The notes below the pieces were generated by a model. The model was not told where the DNA came from. It was given only the letters and a program-made list of their open reading frames with translations, and searched no databases. A DNA stretch of 64,000 nucleotides from NCBI RefSeq assembly GCF_009796765.1, contig NZ_CP047023.1:3951501-4015500 (forward strand), written 5' to 3'. The stretch is from Paraglaciecola sp. L3A3 (GTDB taxonomy: Bacteria; Pseudomonadota; Gammaproteobacteria; Enterobacterales; Alteromonadaceae). Below, piece by piece: positions 1-8,902 of the stretch; the stretch's first letter is position 1; every line of letters begins with the position of its first letter. The position numbers were made by a program, and so were the translations under genes.

Positions 1-7
1 GTTTTTT

Positions 8-60
8 CTACTTAGTCTGCCCCACTCTACTTAGTCTGCCCCACTCTACTTAGCATGCCG
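8..60. repeat. 19-bp tandem repeat at the left window edge
   Basis: Two perfect 19-bp units lie at 8-26 and 27-45, followed by a broken third unit from 46. The unit contains CTTAGTCTGC. Related copies of this core occur at about 21324-21338 (inverted) and 32786-32800, so it belongs to a dispersed repeat. The window edge cuts any further units. Confidence 0.7.
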
Positions 61-85
61 TATTCTGCTTTCCTGTTAAATCGCG

Positions 86-91
86 TATAAT
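86..91 (+). promoter_or_regulatory. Candidate -10 element upstream of the YgjP-like gene
   Basis: A consensus TATAAT lies 32 bases before the ATG at 124. The -35 region is weak, so this is a plausible but unproven sigma-70 promoter. Confidence 0.35.
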
Positions 92-123
92 GTAAAACCA
101 ATTTTGTTGACTCAAATAGATCA

Positions 124-657
124 ATGCCCAAACAATTAACTTATTTGGCTCACTACCCAGAGCATTTACAGCAACAAATCCAGCAATTACAAGATACCAA
201 CACTTTAGGTGATTGGTTACGTTCACGTTACCCAAATATACATAAAGTCAGTAACGACAATGATTTGCGTGATTACGCTATGTCATTGAAAAATCAATAC
301 ATGAAAAAAACTCAACCTCTAAGTAAAGTGATCTACGACAATAAAATACATATCGTTAATCATGCTTTAGGTCTACATTCATATGTATCAAGAGTGCAAG
401 GTGGCAAACTTAAAAGTAAAAATGAATTACGAGTCAGTACTTTATTTAAAAATACACCTGAAGCTTTCTTGAATATGATAGTGGTGCACGAATTGGCCCA
501 CTTAAAAGAAAAGCAACACAACAAAGCTTTTTACCAGTTATGCCAACATATGCAGCCTGATTACCACCAAATAGAGTTTGATGTGCGCGTATACTTAACT
601 GAGCTAGATAACAAAGGTTACGTCTTTTTAACTCCGAATGATGAGGGCAAACGATAA
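124..657 (+). CDS. YgjP/DUF45-type zinc metallopeptidase-like protein
   Basis: A 177-residue cytosolic protein with no signal peptide. It carries the zinc-binding HELAH motif (H122, E123, H126) followed by a third histidine in the context KEKQHNKAF (H132). This is the arrangement in the YgjP/DUF45 family, which shares the gluzincin fold of M48-type peptidases. The physiological substrate is not deducible. The stop codon overlaps the start of the next gene by one base (TAATG), so the two are probably translationally coupled. The start ATG at 124 has only a weak Shine-Dalgarno sequence. The family call is firm; peptidase activity is inferred from the intact motif. Confidence 0.85.
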   Translation: MPKQLTYLAHYPEHLQQQIQQLQDTNTLGDWLRSRYPNIHKVSNDNDLRDYAMSLKNQYMKKTQPLSKVIYDNKIHIVNHALGLHSYVSRVQGGKLKSKNELRVSTLFKNTPEAFLNMIVVHELAHLKEKQHNKAFYQLCQHMQPDYHQIEFDVRVYLTELDNKGYVFLTPNDEGKR

Positions 658-1025
658 TGGATTTTCAATTTCAAACCGATATTACCGGCCTACCCATAGC
701 TAAATGCGATATAGAATGTGAGGCTTTTGGCGATTGGTTAAGTCATGATTTAAGTGTCGACCAAGGTCAAATAGACGAATTATTAGAAAAAATAGACCAG
801 TTGCTAAATAAAAAACTTATCCAGTACACATTCATAGGCAAAATTTATCATCTAGTTTTCGAAAGCGACGAAGTCGAATTAATCCTCAATAACAGTGATG
901 TCAGTAGCAGCGAATTTAGCGAACAAATATCAGATCAACAAATCACAGGCTGCGGCTTAATCGACTTACAAAACTTACTGCTAGAATGGAAAAGTTTCAC
1001 ATCGTTAAAAGGCAGAATACTCTAA
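657..1025 (+). CDS. yacL: UPF0231 family protein (YacL-like)
   Basis: A 122-residue acidic protein starting MDFQFQTDITG, matching the opening of E. coli YacL (UPF0231) in sequence and length. The function of the family is not established. There is no signal peptide or membrane segment. The ATG overlaps the stop of the upstream metallopeptidase-like gene by one base, so the two form an operon. The following 134 bases up to the converging regulator gene show no clear terminator. Confidence 0.85.
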   Translation: MDFQFQTDITGLPIAKCDIECEAFGDWLSHDLSVDQGQIDELLEKIDQLLNKKLIQYTFIGKIYHLVFESDEVELILNNSDVSSSEFSEQISDQQITGCGLIDLQNLLLEWKSFTSLKGRIL

Positions 1026-1159
1026 CCAGAGACTGAGTGAAGCAGTATGGAATGCAACAGAAAAGACTACAAAGCTAAAGCGTTGACAAGAACGGTTCTG
1101 AGAAAACAGATACTAGCTAGCACTCTTTTGCCCACATATATAAATTAACATGTAATTAA

Positions 1160-2518
1160 TTAACACCCATTCTCGGCTTTAATTTTCATAAACTGTTTTT
1201 GATATTGCAGTGGACTTAAGCCCGTTACTTTCTTAAATACCGTACTAAAATAACTCGGATTTTTAAAACCAACAGCAGTAGATGTTTCATTCACTGAATA
1301 CTGCTTTAATATAAGTTTAGCCTGCTGAATACGGTAATTAGTAATGAAGTGGTTGGGGGTTTCATTTTTTACTTTTTTGAAAGTACGACTTAAATATGAC
1401 TCACTGACATTACAGCTATGAGCAATATCTGTCAGTTCTATATCACTACTATAATGTCGAGTAATATAATCAATGGCATTAGCCACCAGCTCTTTATTAC
1501 CTTTTGTTGGCCGATTGGCTAAAAGTTTCGACAACTCTATCGCTTCATCTTTAGCAAGTTGTTTAATATCTTGGCTATTATCACTCAATTGAATGACATT
1601 TAACTTGTCAGAACTATTACGCAACAACTGCTCGCTGTCGCCTCCATGCTCAATAGTCGAGTGGGTTAATAAAATTAAAATGTCTTTAATTTTGCCTTTA
1701 TAGTCGTCAATATCACACTCTGCATTCACTTCTAGCTTATCTATGAGTTTCATCACATCGGGCTGAAGATTCTGCTCATCACTATCAATCAGCTGCTGTA
1801 ACTCTTCCTTTAAACTACCGGCCTGCACTTGCATGGCTTTGATATCTTGATAGACAGCCCAACACCAGCACAATGCAGTAATAAAAGAACCGGCATTCAG
1901 TAGCCAAAACTGATTGGTGATCTCACCCACAATAAATGCCAAACCTAAGGCCAATGAACTAAACAAAAATAATAAAGTGGTTTTAGATCTGACTTTATTT
2001 TTAAGTTGTCTAGCAATCAGGTAAATACTGGGTAGTACCAATAATACTGCTGTTACTAAGATCAACACGTCTCTGAAGGATGCATCACTTATTATGGTGG
2101 GTAAGATTTCACCATACTTTTTACTAAACAATATTTGATCTGTAGCACCATCGCGAACCACCACATAAAGCACAGCCCCCAAAAAACCAATCAAATAGGG
2201 CAAAACATAACTCAATCGACTCATAGCAATGCGACAACGAAGTAAATTAGCAATCAGCATGGACGGAATACCAATAGAAAATAAGATGGCAAATCGAAAA
2301 TAGATAATAATAGACGCTGTATCGTGATAACTATAATACTGCAGAGGGCCCGCTAACAAATAAATAACAAAACTTAAAATAAAACAGGCGTGTAACGGGA
2401 ACTCAGCGATCATTTTCCGTCTGACCACTGTGAAATATAACAATATCAGTAATAACAACTGCCCAGTTATCATAGGCACTATATGATACAGAATCGTGTC
2501 TAATGGGATTGAAATCAT
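1160..2518 (-). CDS. Membrane-bound AraC-family transcriptional regulator
   Basis: About 452 residues. The N-terminal half has seven hydrophobic segments (roughly residues 5-30, 40-65, 70-95, 100-120, 140-160, 175-195, 200-220), then a charged linker. The last 100 residues form a double helix-turn-helix of the AraC type (YITRHYSSDIELTDIAHSC; SYLSRTFKKV; GFKNPSYFSTVFKK). Such proteins bind DNA near operator direct repeats while anchored in the inner membrane. The gene is divergent from the large GH16 gene and the shared 559-bp gap carries four helically phased repeats, so control of that gene is likely. I place the start at the ATG at 2518; a GTG four codons upstream is the alternative. The sensed signal is unknown, but an extracellular oligosaccharide would fit. 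Confidence 0.85.
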   Translation of the reverse strand: MISIPLDTILYHIVPMITGQLLLLILLYFTVVRRKMIAEFPLHACFILSFVIYLLAGPLQYYSYHDTASIIIYFRFAILFSIGIPSMLIANLLRCRIAMSRLSYVLPYLIGFLGAVLYVVVRDGATDQILFSKKYGEILPTIISDASFRDVLILVTAVLLVLPSIYLIARQLKNKVRSKTTLLFLFSSLALGLAFIVGEITNQFWLLNAGSFITALCWCWAVYQDIKAMQVQAGSLKEELQQLIDSDEQNLQPDVMKLIDKLEVNAECDIDDYKGKIKDILILLTHSTIEHGGDSEQLLRNSSDKLNVIQLSDNSQDIKQLAKDEAIELSKLLANRPTKGNKELVANAIDYITRHYSSDIELTDIAHSCNVSESYLSRTFKKVKNETPNHFITNYRIQQAKLILKQYSVNETSTAVGFKNPSYFSTVFKKVTGLSPLQYQKQFMKIKAENGC

Positions 2519-3077
2519 GTATACAACCACTTATTTTGTAAATTGAAAATGTAAACAAGTTAAGTCTACAGGTTAAGTTTTATCGTTTCATCAACTCAGA
2601 TCATTTAAATTTCTAAAAATAAGAATGACATGCAATTGTCATAACCTCCCACTTCATTCTAAAAAACATTAAAAACACACTTTGCAGATACATATTTAAT
2701 TATCAGAAAAACAGCAAAATTCACTTCGAAATTCATGAACAAAAAGATAAAAAAGCATGAACAGTAAATCATTAAAAATGAATTTATAATTATAATTTCA
2801 TGAACACAAAAAAAATAACCCATTGTTTTTAAATGACTTTAAAAAGTTAACGTTATGTTAATTCTTATATTTCGAATATACATATCAGCTAAGTTTTCAA
2901 TATTATCTTTATCTATTTATCAGATTCACTTCAATTTTTATTTACTGTAGTTTAGCCGGAAGATGTTAATTGTTTACAAAATATCCACACGGAGTTTACA
3001 AGGATTGCTTTTCAAAAAATTAATAATGGCAATTCAAATATCGAAATCTTTTATTTTACTTTGAGGTTCAAAATGTA
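2519..3077. promoter_or_regulatory. AT-rich divergent control region of the regulator and GH16 genes
   Basis: A 559-bp AT-rich gap between two divergent genes. It contains four CATGAACA-like direct repeats (2734-2806, listed separately) and a roughly 270-bp leader before the GH16 start. No clear sigma-70 -35/-10 pair stands out, which fits activator-dependent transcription. The GH16 start codon overlaps a two-codon ATG-TAA mini-frame at 3073-3078. Confidence 0.5.
2734..2806 (+). promoter_or_regulatory. Four phased CATGAACA direct repeats, probable AraC-type operator
   Basis: CATGAACA is perfect at 2734, 2756 and 2799, and degenerate (AATGAATT) at 2777. The start-to-start distances are 22, 21 and 22 bp, that is two helical turns each, so all copies face the same side of the helix. 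Direct repeats with such phasing are typical of AraC-family binding. The neighbouring AraC-type gene is the obvious candidate binder; this is inference. Confidence 0.55.
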
Positions 3078-6000
3078 ATGAAAATAATAAATCATAGAAA
3101 TATAGCGACAGCTATTGTTTGGTTATTGCTAATACCAGCAACCAGCCTATACGCACAAACCGCTGACGCATCATTAACACTTGATGATGTCAGTATTTAT
3201 TCTCAAATTTATACTACTGATGGCTCTATCGATATAACAGCTGATTACGACGCTGGCACCGGTCAAACAGTTACCAATACATATGGTGGTGTTCGTTTTT
3301 ATTTACGTGAAATGACAGCTGGCTGGGCTGCGGTAGCTAAAGATACTGTTACTGAAGACTCTAGTGTTATTGGCAGTCAATTTGGTACTGCAACAGGCAG
3401 TATTTCTTTGGCAGGGGTTACACCCACAGAGGATTTACCAGAGGGTAATTTTTACTTCTTGTATGCAACGTTTGAATCTACAGATAGCATCATACATAAA
3501 ATTGCTGGTGTAACGCCAATCAATATTATTGCAGGTGAAAATGAGCCCGATAATACACCTGAACTAGGTGCTGTAACAGGGGCTGCTATTACACCCAAAA
3601 ATATAAATGTGGCCGTTGGCGGGAAAATCTTTGTTACTGGTAGTGTATTACCAAGTAATGCTGACAATAAAGGGTTATGGTTTACATCAAGCGATACTAA
3701 TATTGCAACCGTTAAATCTAATGGCGAAGTTACTGGTGTTTATGATGGTACGGTTACTATTTCAGTAGTGACTGCAGAAGGCTTTTTTACTGATGATGCA
3801 ACCTTGACTGTTGGCACTGGCGGTCCCCAAGACGCTGCAGTAACAGGCGCGTCAATCACGCCTAAAGATATAAACTTAGCGGTAGGTGCAATAACCAATG
3901 TAACTGGCAAGGCATTACCCAGTAATGCAATGAACAAAGGTGTTTGGTTTACATCAAGCGATACTAATATTGCAACCGTTAAATCTAATGGCGAAGTTAC
4001 TGGTGTTTCTGATGGTACGGTTACTATTTCAGTAGTGACTGCAGAAGGCTTTTTTACTGATGATGCCTCTTTAGTAGTTGGTACTGGTGGCCCTCAAGAT
4101 GCTAACGTTACAGGCGCTACGATTACACCTAAAAACATTTCTGCAAAAGTAGGTGAAGACAAATACGTTACCGGTGGCGTGTTGCCGTTAAACTCTGCAA
4201 ACAAAGGTGTTTGGTTTACTTCAAGTGATACATCTGTTGCAACAGTAACCAGTGGTGGTGTTATTACAACAATAGCACCAGGTACAGTAATCATTTCTGT
4301 TGTAACAGCTGAAGGACAATTCAAAGATGAAGCTACTTTAATCGTAACTGCAGCAGACTTTCCTGTATACGATAAAACCATAGACTTAGAAAACTATAAT
4401 TTGGTTTGGCAAGATGAGTTTGACTATCCAGATAGCCAATTAGAAGAGAAATGGGTGTCACAAAATGGTGCTACGGGCAATGAGTTTGTTTTATGTAGTC
4501 GCTGGAGAGACAATGCTTTCGTTCATAATGGTATTTTAGAATTAACTGCAATAAAAGAAACACGTGATGGCCAAGACTGGACCTGTGGTAATGTTTGGAC
4601 TAAAGAAACCTTTAAATATGGTTACTTTGAAGCTAAATATAAATATACAGGTGCGACTGGTAGTAATAACTCATTCTGGTTATGGCCAAAAAATGGCGTA
4701 GCGGCGGGTGAAAAAGGCTTTGAGTTAGACATTAACGAAGGTCATTATCCAAATGAAATCAATACCAATATTCATAATTGGACTGATACCTATACTGATG
4801 CTAACGGCAAGGTAACACATCCAAATAATCCACAACCTCGTCAATTCCCAGAATATGACTTTTCAACTGAATACCACACGTTTGGACTTTTATGGACTGA
4901 AGACAAACATGAGTTCTATTTAGACGGTCAATTAATCAGGGTTGAAGAGCATAGCCTTAACCATGCTGAAACTAATATATTGTTGAGCCAAGCCATTTTA
5001 AAATGGGGAATCGCTGGTGCAGTTACCGACGAGCTTGACGGAAAAAGCATGAAAATTGACTACGTTCGTTACTATCAAGCAAAAGATGGTGAAACAGGCG
5101 GCGAAACTGGTGGTGGTGAAACCGGCGGCGGTGAAACTGGCGGCGGCGAAACTGGCGGTGGCGAAACTGGCGGCGGCGAAACTGGTGGCGGCGAAACTGG
5201 TGGCGGCGAAACTGGTGGCGGCGAAACTGGTGGCGGCGAAACTGGTGGCGGCGAGACTGGCGGCGGTGAAACAGGCGGCGGAACTAGCTGTGGTATTTTG
5301 TATGAAAATGCAGATCTTAGATTAACCGATGCTCGTACTGAACAGGTTCATGACCTAACTTGTGCTGATTCAGTCAACATTAGCTACACACCTTTTGCTG
5401 ATAGCGGATTACCAGATGGTACCTTCCTAGAGATCTATTTTGATGTCGATGGCGAACGTATTGGTTATGAACAACTGACTACCCCCATTGCTCCTAACGC
5501 GATTAAGTTTAACAATGTGGTAGGTGATAGCCTTAAAGTGATCATTAAAGCTGAAAACACTGCTGGCATGATGGCCTTTACCGATGTGTCTATTACAGGC
5601 TCTGGTACAGGAACAGGCGGTGAAACAGGCGGCGGAGCTAGCTGTGATATTGTTTACCAAAATGCAGATCTTAGATTAACCGATGCTCGTACTGAACAAA
5701 TACACGACCTAACTTGTGCTGATTCAGTCAACATTAGCTACACACCTTTTGCTGATAGCGGATTACCAGATGGTACCTTCCTAGAGATCTATTTTGATGT
5801 CGATGGCGAACGTATTGGTTATGAACAACTGACTACCCCCATTGCACCTAACGCAATTAAGTTTGACAATGTAGCAGGTGATAGCCTTAAAGTGATCATT
5901 AAAGCTGAAAACACTGCTGGCATGATGGCCTTTACCGATGTGTCTATTACAGGCTCTGGTACAGGAACAGGCGGCGAGACTGGCGGCGGAACTGATTGCG

Positions 6001-8837
6001 GTATCCTGTATGAAAATGCAGATCTTAGATTAACCGATGCTCGTACTGAACAAGTTCACGACCTGACTTGCGCAAATTCAGTGAATATTAGTTACACCCC
6101 GTTTGCTGATAGCGGATTACCAGATGGTACCTTCCTAGAGATCTATTTTGATGTCGATGGCGAACGTATTGGTTATGAACAACTGACTACCCCCATTGCT
6201 CCTAACGCGATTAAGTTTGACAATGTGGTAGGTGATAGCCTTAAAGTTATCATTAAAGCTGAAAACATTGCTGGCTTAATGGCCTTCACCGATGTGTCTA
6301 TTGCTGACGCAGGTGCAGGAACTGGCGGCACAGGTGGCGCCAATGATGATGCGGTTACTGGCATTACTATTACACCAAAAAACATTACCGCGAAAGTAGG
6401 TGAAGACAAGTATGTGACGGGTGCAGTCGTACCATCAACTGCTGCTAATAAAGGTCTTTGGTTTACCACTAGTGATGCCTCAGTTGCCACTGTTACTAGT
6501 GGTGGCATTATCTCTGCTGTTGGCGCTGGTACCGCAACTATTAAAGCGGTATCTGCTGAAGGATTTTTCACAGACGAAGCAACCATAGTAGTTGAAGATA
6601 CTAATTTCCCTGTCTATGACAAAGAAATTAATTTAAGTGACTTTGACCTAGTATGGAATGACGAGTTTGATTATCCAGATAGCCAATTAGAAGAAAAATG
6701 GGTTTCAGAAAACGGTGCTACAGCTGCTGACGGTTTTGTTCTGTGTAGTCGCTGGCGTGACAATGCTGTCGTTCACGATGGTATTTTGGAACTAACAGCT
6801 CGTAAAGAAACGAAAGGCGGCCAAGATTGGACCTGTGGTAATGTTTGGACTAAAGAAACCTTTAAATATGGTTACTTCGAAGCTAAATATAAATATACAG
6901 GTGCGACTGGTAGTAATAACTCATTCTGGTTATGGCCAAAAAATGGCGTAGCGGCGGGTGAAAAAGGCTTTGAGTTAGACATTAACGAAGGTCATTATCC
7001 AAATGAAATCAATACCAACATTCATAATTGGACTGATATCTATACTGATGCTAACGGCAAGGTAACACATCCAAATAATCCGCAACCACGTCAATTCCCA
7101 GAATATGACTTTTCAACTGAATACCACACGTTTGGACTTTTATGGACTGAAGACAAACATGAGTTCTATTTAGACGGTCAATTAATCAGGGTTGAAGAGC
7201 ATAGCCTTAACCATGCTGAAACTAATATATTGTTGAGCCAAGCCATTTTGAAATGGGGAATCGCTGGTGCAGTTACCGACGAGCTTGACGGAAAAAGCAT
7301 GAAAATTGACTACGTTCGTTACTATCAAGCAAAAGATGGTGAAACCGGTGGTGGCACAGGTGGCGGCGATGATACTGCTGTAACAGGCATTACTATCACA
7401 CCAAAAAGCATGACAGCTAAAGTCGGTGAAACAAAATATGTTTCTGGTGCAGTAGTACCAGCCACAGCCGAAAATAAAGGCCTTTGGTTTACCAGTAGCG
7501 ATACTTCGGTGGCAACTGTCACTAGCGGTGGAGTTATCACTACAGTCGGTGCGGGTACTGCGACTATTGAAGCAGTGTCTGCTGAAGGATTATTCAAAGA
7601 CCAAGCGACAATAGTTGTTACTGCAGATACAGGTGGTGGTACATCAGGTTGTGGGATCTTGTATGAAAATACTAAGTTAACCTTAACCACTGCACGTACC
7701 GAACAAGTTCACGATCTAACGTGTGCTGAATCGGTAAACATTAGCTACACACCTTTCGCTGATGCTTCACTACCTGCTGACGAGTCTCTAGAGATCTATT
7801 TTGATGTCGATGGCGTCCGCATTGGCTCTAAAGTCCTTAAAACGCCAATTACGCCTCAAGCGATTAAGTTTGACAACGTAGTCGGTGACAGCCTGAAAGT
7901 GATTATTAAAGCAAGAAACATTGCTGGCTTAATGGCCTTCACTGACGTCGTGATTAGCGACAGCAGTCAAGGGGAAACGGGCGGTGGCGAAACAGGTGGC
8001 GGCGATGATACTGCTGTCACAGGTATCACTATCACACCAAAAAGCATGACCGCTAAAGTCGGTGAAGTGAAATATGTATCTGGTGCAGTTATACCAGCCA
8101 CAGCCGAAAATAAAAGCCTTTGGTTTACCACTAGTGACGCTTCTGTTGCTACGGTAAATAGCAGTGGTGTAGTGACTGCGGTAGGTGCGGGAACAGCCAC
8201 TATTGAAGCGGTTTCTGCTGAAGGTTTTTTCAAAGACCAAGCAACCATAGTTGTCACTGAAGATACTGGTGGCGCAACTGGCGGTGGGGAAACTGGCGGT
8301 GGTGAAACTAACTGCGGCGTATTATACAACAACCCGTTAATCACCTTAATTGGCGGACGTTGGACAACAGGCGCTATTGATATTTCATGTGCAGATAAAG
8401 TGAATATCACAGCTGCAGCTCAAGGTGATGCATCATTAGCTGATGGTGTACGGTTCGATATTTACTTTAAAGTTGATGGTGCCACTGTTTTACTAGAACG
8501 TAATACTTGGCCATTTGCTCCTGCCTCAATATCTATCCCAGATGTTTCAGGTAACTCATTAGAAATCATCCTTAAAAGTTCAGTCAGTGTAAATGGCGAG
8601 CTTTCACTGATTAATCTACTAGTGACTGACGCAAACACAGGACAAGCTGTAGAAGTTATACCAGGCGACTTAGATGGAGATGGCATATTAAATCAAGGTG
8701 ATATATCACTCTTTAGAGCAGCCTTAGGCAGTTCACAAGGTGACGCCAACTTTAATCCTGCCGCTGATATGGATAACGACGGTGTGGTGACTCGAAACGA
8801 TTACAGATTATTAGCAATCGCATACCGAAATCAATAA
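3078..8837 (+). CDS. Giant secreted protein with two GH16 catalytic domains and a C-terminal dockerin
   Basis: 1919 residues with a Sec signal peptide (cleavage near residue 26, LYA-Q). Order: N-terminal unknown region (27-160); three BIG2 Ig-like domains (165-425); GH16 domain 1 (435-670, catalytic ELDINE with E549, D551, E554); 12 ETGGG linker units; three Cys-type repeats (from C738, C856, C974); BIG2 (1092-1173); GH16 domain 2 (1183-1419, E1299, D1301, E1304); BIG2; fourth Cys repeat (C1525); BIG2; fifth Cys repeat (C1746); dockerin-like pair of calcium loops (DLDGDGILN and DMDNDGVVT, about 1860-1919). GH16 enzymes cleave beta-galactans or beta-glucans by a retaining mechanism. Agar, porphyran or carrageenan are likely here because of nearby GH86, GH117-like and sulfatase genes, but specificity cannot be read. 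The Cys repeats may bind carbohydrate. The start has GAGG about 11 bases upstream. Confidence 0.9.
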   Translation: MKIINHRNIATAIVWLLLIPATSLYAQTADASLTLDDVSIYSQIYTTDGSIDITADYDAGTGQTVTNTYGGVRFYLREMTAGWAAVAKDTVTEDSSVIGSQFGTATGSISLAGVTPTEDLPEGNFYFLYATFESTDSIIHKIAGVTPINIIAGENEPDNTPELGAVTGAAITPKNINVAVGGKIFVTGSVLPSNADNKGLWFTSSDTNIATVKSNGEVTGVYDGTVTISVVTAEGFFTDDATLTVGTGGPQDAAVTGASITPKDINLAVGAITNVTGKALPSNAMNKGVWFTSSDTNIATVKSNGEVTGVSDGTVTISVVTAEGFFTDDASLVVGTGGPQDANVTGATITPKNISAKVGEDKYVTGGVLPLNSANKGVWFTSSDTSVATVTSGGVITTIAPGTVIISVVTAEGQFKDEATLIVTAADFPVYDKTIDLENYNLVWQDEFDYPDSQLEEKWVSQNGATGNEFVLCSRWRDNAFVHNGILELTAIKETRDGQDWTCGNVWTKETFKYGYFEAKYKYTGATGSNNSFWLWPKNGVAAGEKGFELDINEGHYPNEINTNIHNWTDTYTDANGKVTHPNNPQPRQFPEYDFSTEYHTFGLLWTEDKHEFYLDGQLIRVEEHSLNHAETNILLSQAILKWGIAGAVTDELDGKSMKIDYVRYYQAKDGETGGETGGGETGGGETGGGETGGGETGGGETGGGETGGGETGGGETGGGETGGGETGGGETGGGTSCGILYENADLRLTDARTEQVHDLTCADSVNISYTPFADSGLPDGTFLEIYFDVDGERIGYEQLTTPIAPNAIKFNNVVGDSLKVIIKAENTAGMMAFTDVSITGSGTGTGGETGGGASCDIVYQNADLRLTDARTEQIHDLTCADSVNISYTPFADSGLPDGTFLEIYFDVDGERIGYEQLTTPIAPNAIKFDNVAGDSLKVIIKAENTAGMMAFTDVSITGSGTGTGGETGGGTDCGILYENADLRLTDARTEQVHDLTCANSVNISYTPFADSGLPDGTFLEIYFDVDGERIGYEQLTTPIAPNAIKFDNVVGDSLKVIIKAENIAGLMAFTDVSIADAGAGTGGTGGANDDAVTGITITPKNITAKVGEDKYVTGAVVPSTAANKGLWFTTSDASVATVTSGGIISAVGAGTATIKAVSAEGFFTDEATIVVEDTNFPVYDKEINLSDFDLVWNDEFDYPDSQLEEKWVSENGATAADGFVLCSRWRDNAVVHDGILELTARKETKGGQDWTCGNVWTKETFKYGYFEAKYKYTGATGSNNSFWLWPKNGVAAGEKGFELDINEGHYPNEINTNIHNWTDIYTDANGKVTHPNNPQPRQFPEYDFSTEYHTFGLLWTEDKHEFYLDGQLIRVEEHSLNHAETNILLSQAILKWGIAGAVTDELDGKSMKIDYVRYYQAKDGETGGGTGGGDDTAVTGITITPKSMTAKVGETKYVSGAVVPATAENKGLWFTSSDTSVATVTSGGVITTVGAGTATIEAVSAEGLFKDQATIVVTADTGGGTSGCGILYENTKLTLTTARTEQVHDLTCAESVNISYTPFADASLPADESLEIYFDVDGVRIGSKVLKTPITPQAIKFDNVVGDSLKVIIKARNIAGLMAFTDVVISDSSQGETGGGETGGGDDTAVTGITITPKSMTAKVGEVKYVSGAVIPATAENKSLWFTTSDASVATVNSSGVVTAVGAGTATIEAVSAEGFFKDQATIVVTEDTGGATGGGETGGGETNCGVLYNNPLITLIGGRWTTGAIDISCADKVNITAAAQGDASLADGVRFDIYFKVDGATVLLERNTWPFAPASISIPDVSGNSLEIILKSSVSVNGELSLINLLVTDANTGQAVEVIPGDLDGDGILNQGDISLFRAALGSSQGDANFNPAADMDNDGVVTRNDYRLLAIAYRNQ
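4581..5095 (+). repeat. First copy of a 515-bp near-identical duplication inside the GH16 gene
   Basis: This stretch covers most of GH16 domain 1 and matches 6831-7345 (offset 2250 bp) with six base differences, only one of which changes the protein (Thr to Ile in WTDTYTD). The preceding 200 bp of the two domains are clearly more divergent, so the boundary is abrupt. Confidence 0.9.
5103..5282 (+). repeat. 15-bp minisatellite encoding 12 ETGGG linker units
   Basis: Twelve consecutive 15-bp units of the type GAAACTGGTGGCGGC encode a Glu-Thr-Gly-Gly-Gly linker. Five central units are identical at DNA level, which points to recent slippage. Unit number is likely variable between strains. Confidence 0.95.
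6831..7345 (+). repeat. Second copy of the 515-bp near-identical duplication inside the GH16 gene
   Basis: Partner of 4581-5095. The near identity, set beside more divergent flanks in the same domain, suggests gene conversion rather than a simple old domain duplication. Confidence 0.9.
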
Positions 8838-8848
8838 TCAACACTACT

Positions 8849-8870
8849 AGGCGCTGTTGATTCAGCGCCT
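8849..8870 (+). terminator. Hairpin between the GH16 and cohesin-like genes
   Basis: Perfect 7-bp arms AGGCGCT and AGCGCCT with an 8-base loop, 12 bases after the GH16 stop. There is no strong T-run, so it may attenuate transcription or protect the mRNA end while allowing read-through into the next gene. Confidence 0.5.
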
Positions 8871-8902
8871 AAATCTGTTACATAAAATATGAGAAATACA
8901 AA

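Noticed and set aside
5056..5325. Plus-strand frame rich in Ala, Lys and Val within the GH16 gene
   Set aside because: It is the shifted reading of the ETGGG minisatellite.
3452..8686. Several minus-strand open frames within the GH16 gene
   Set aside because: Repeated domains give repeated antisense frames; none has a start signal or family pattern.
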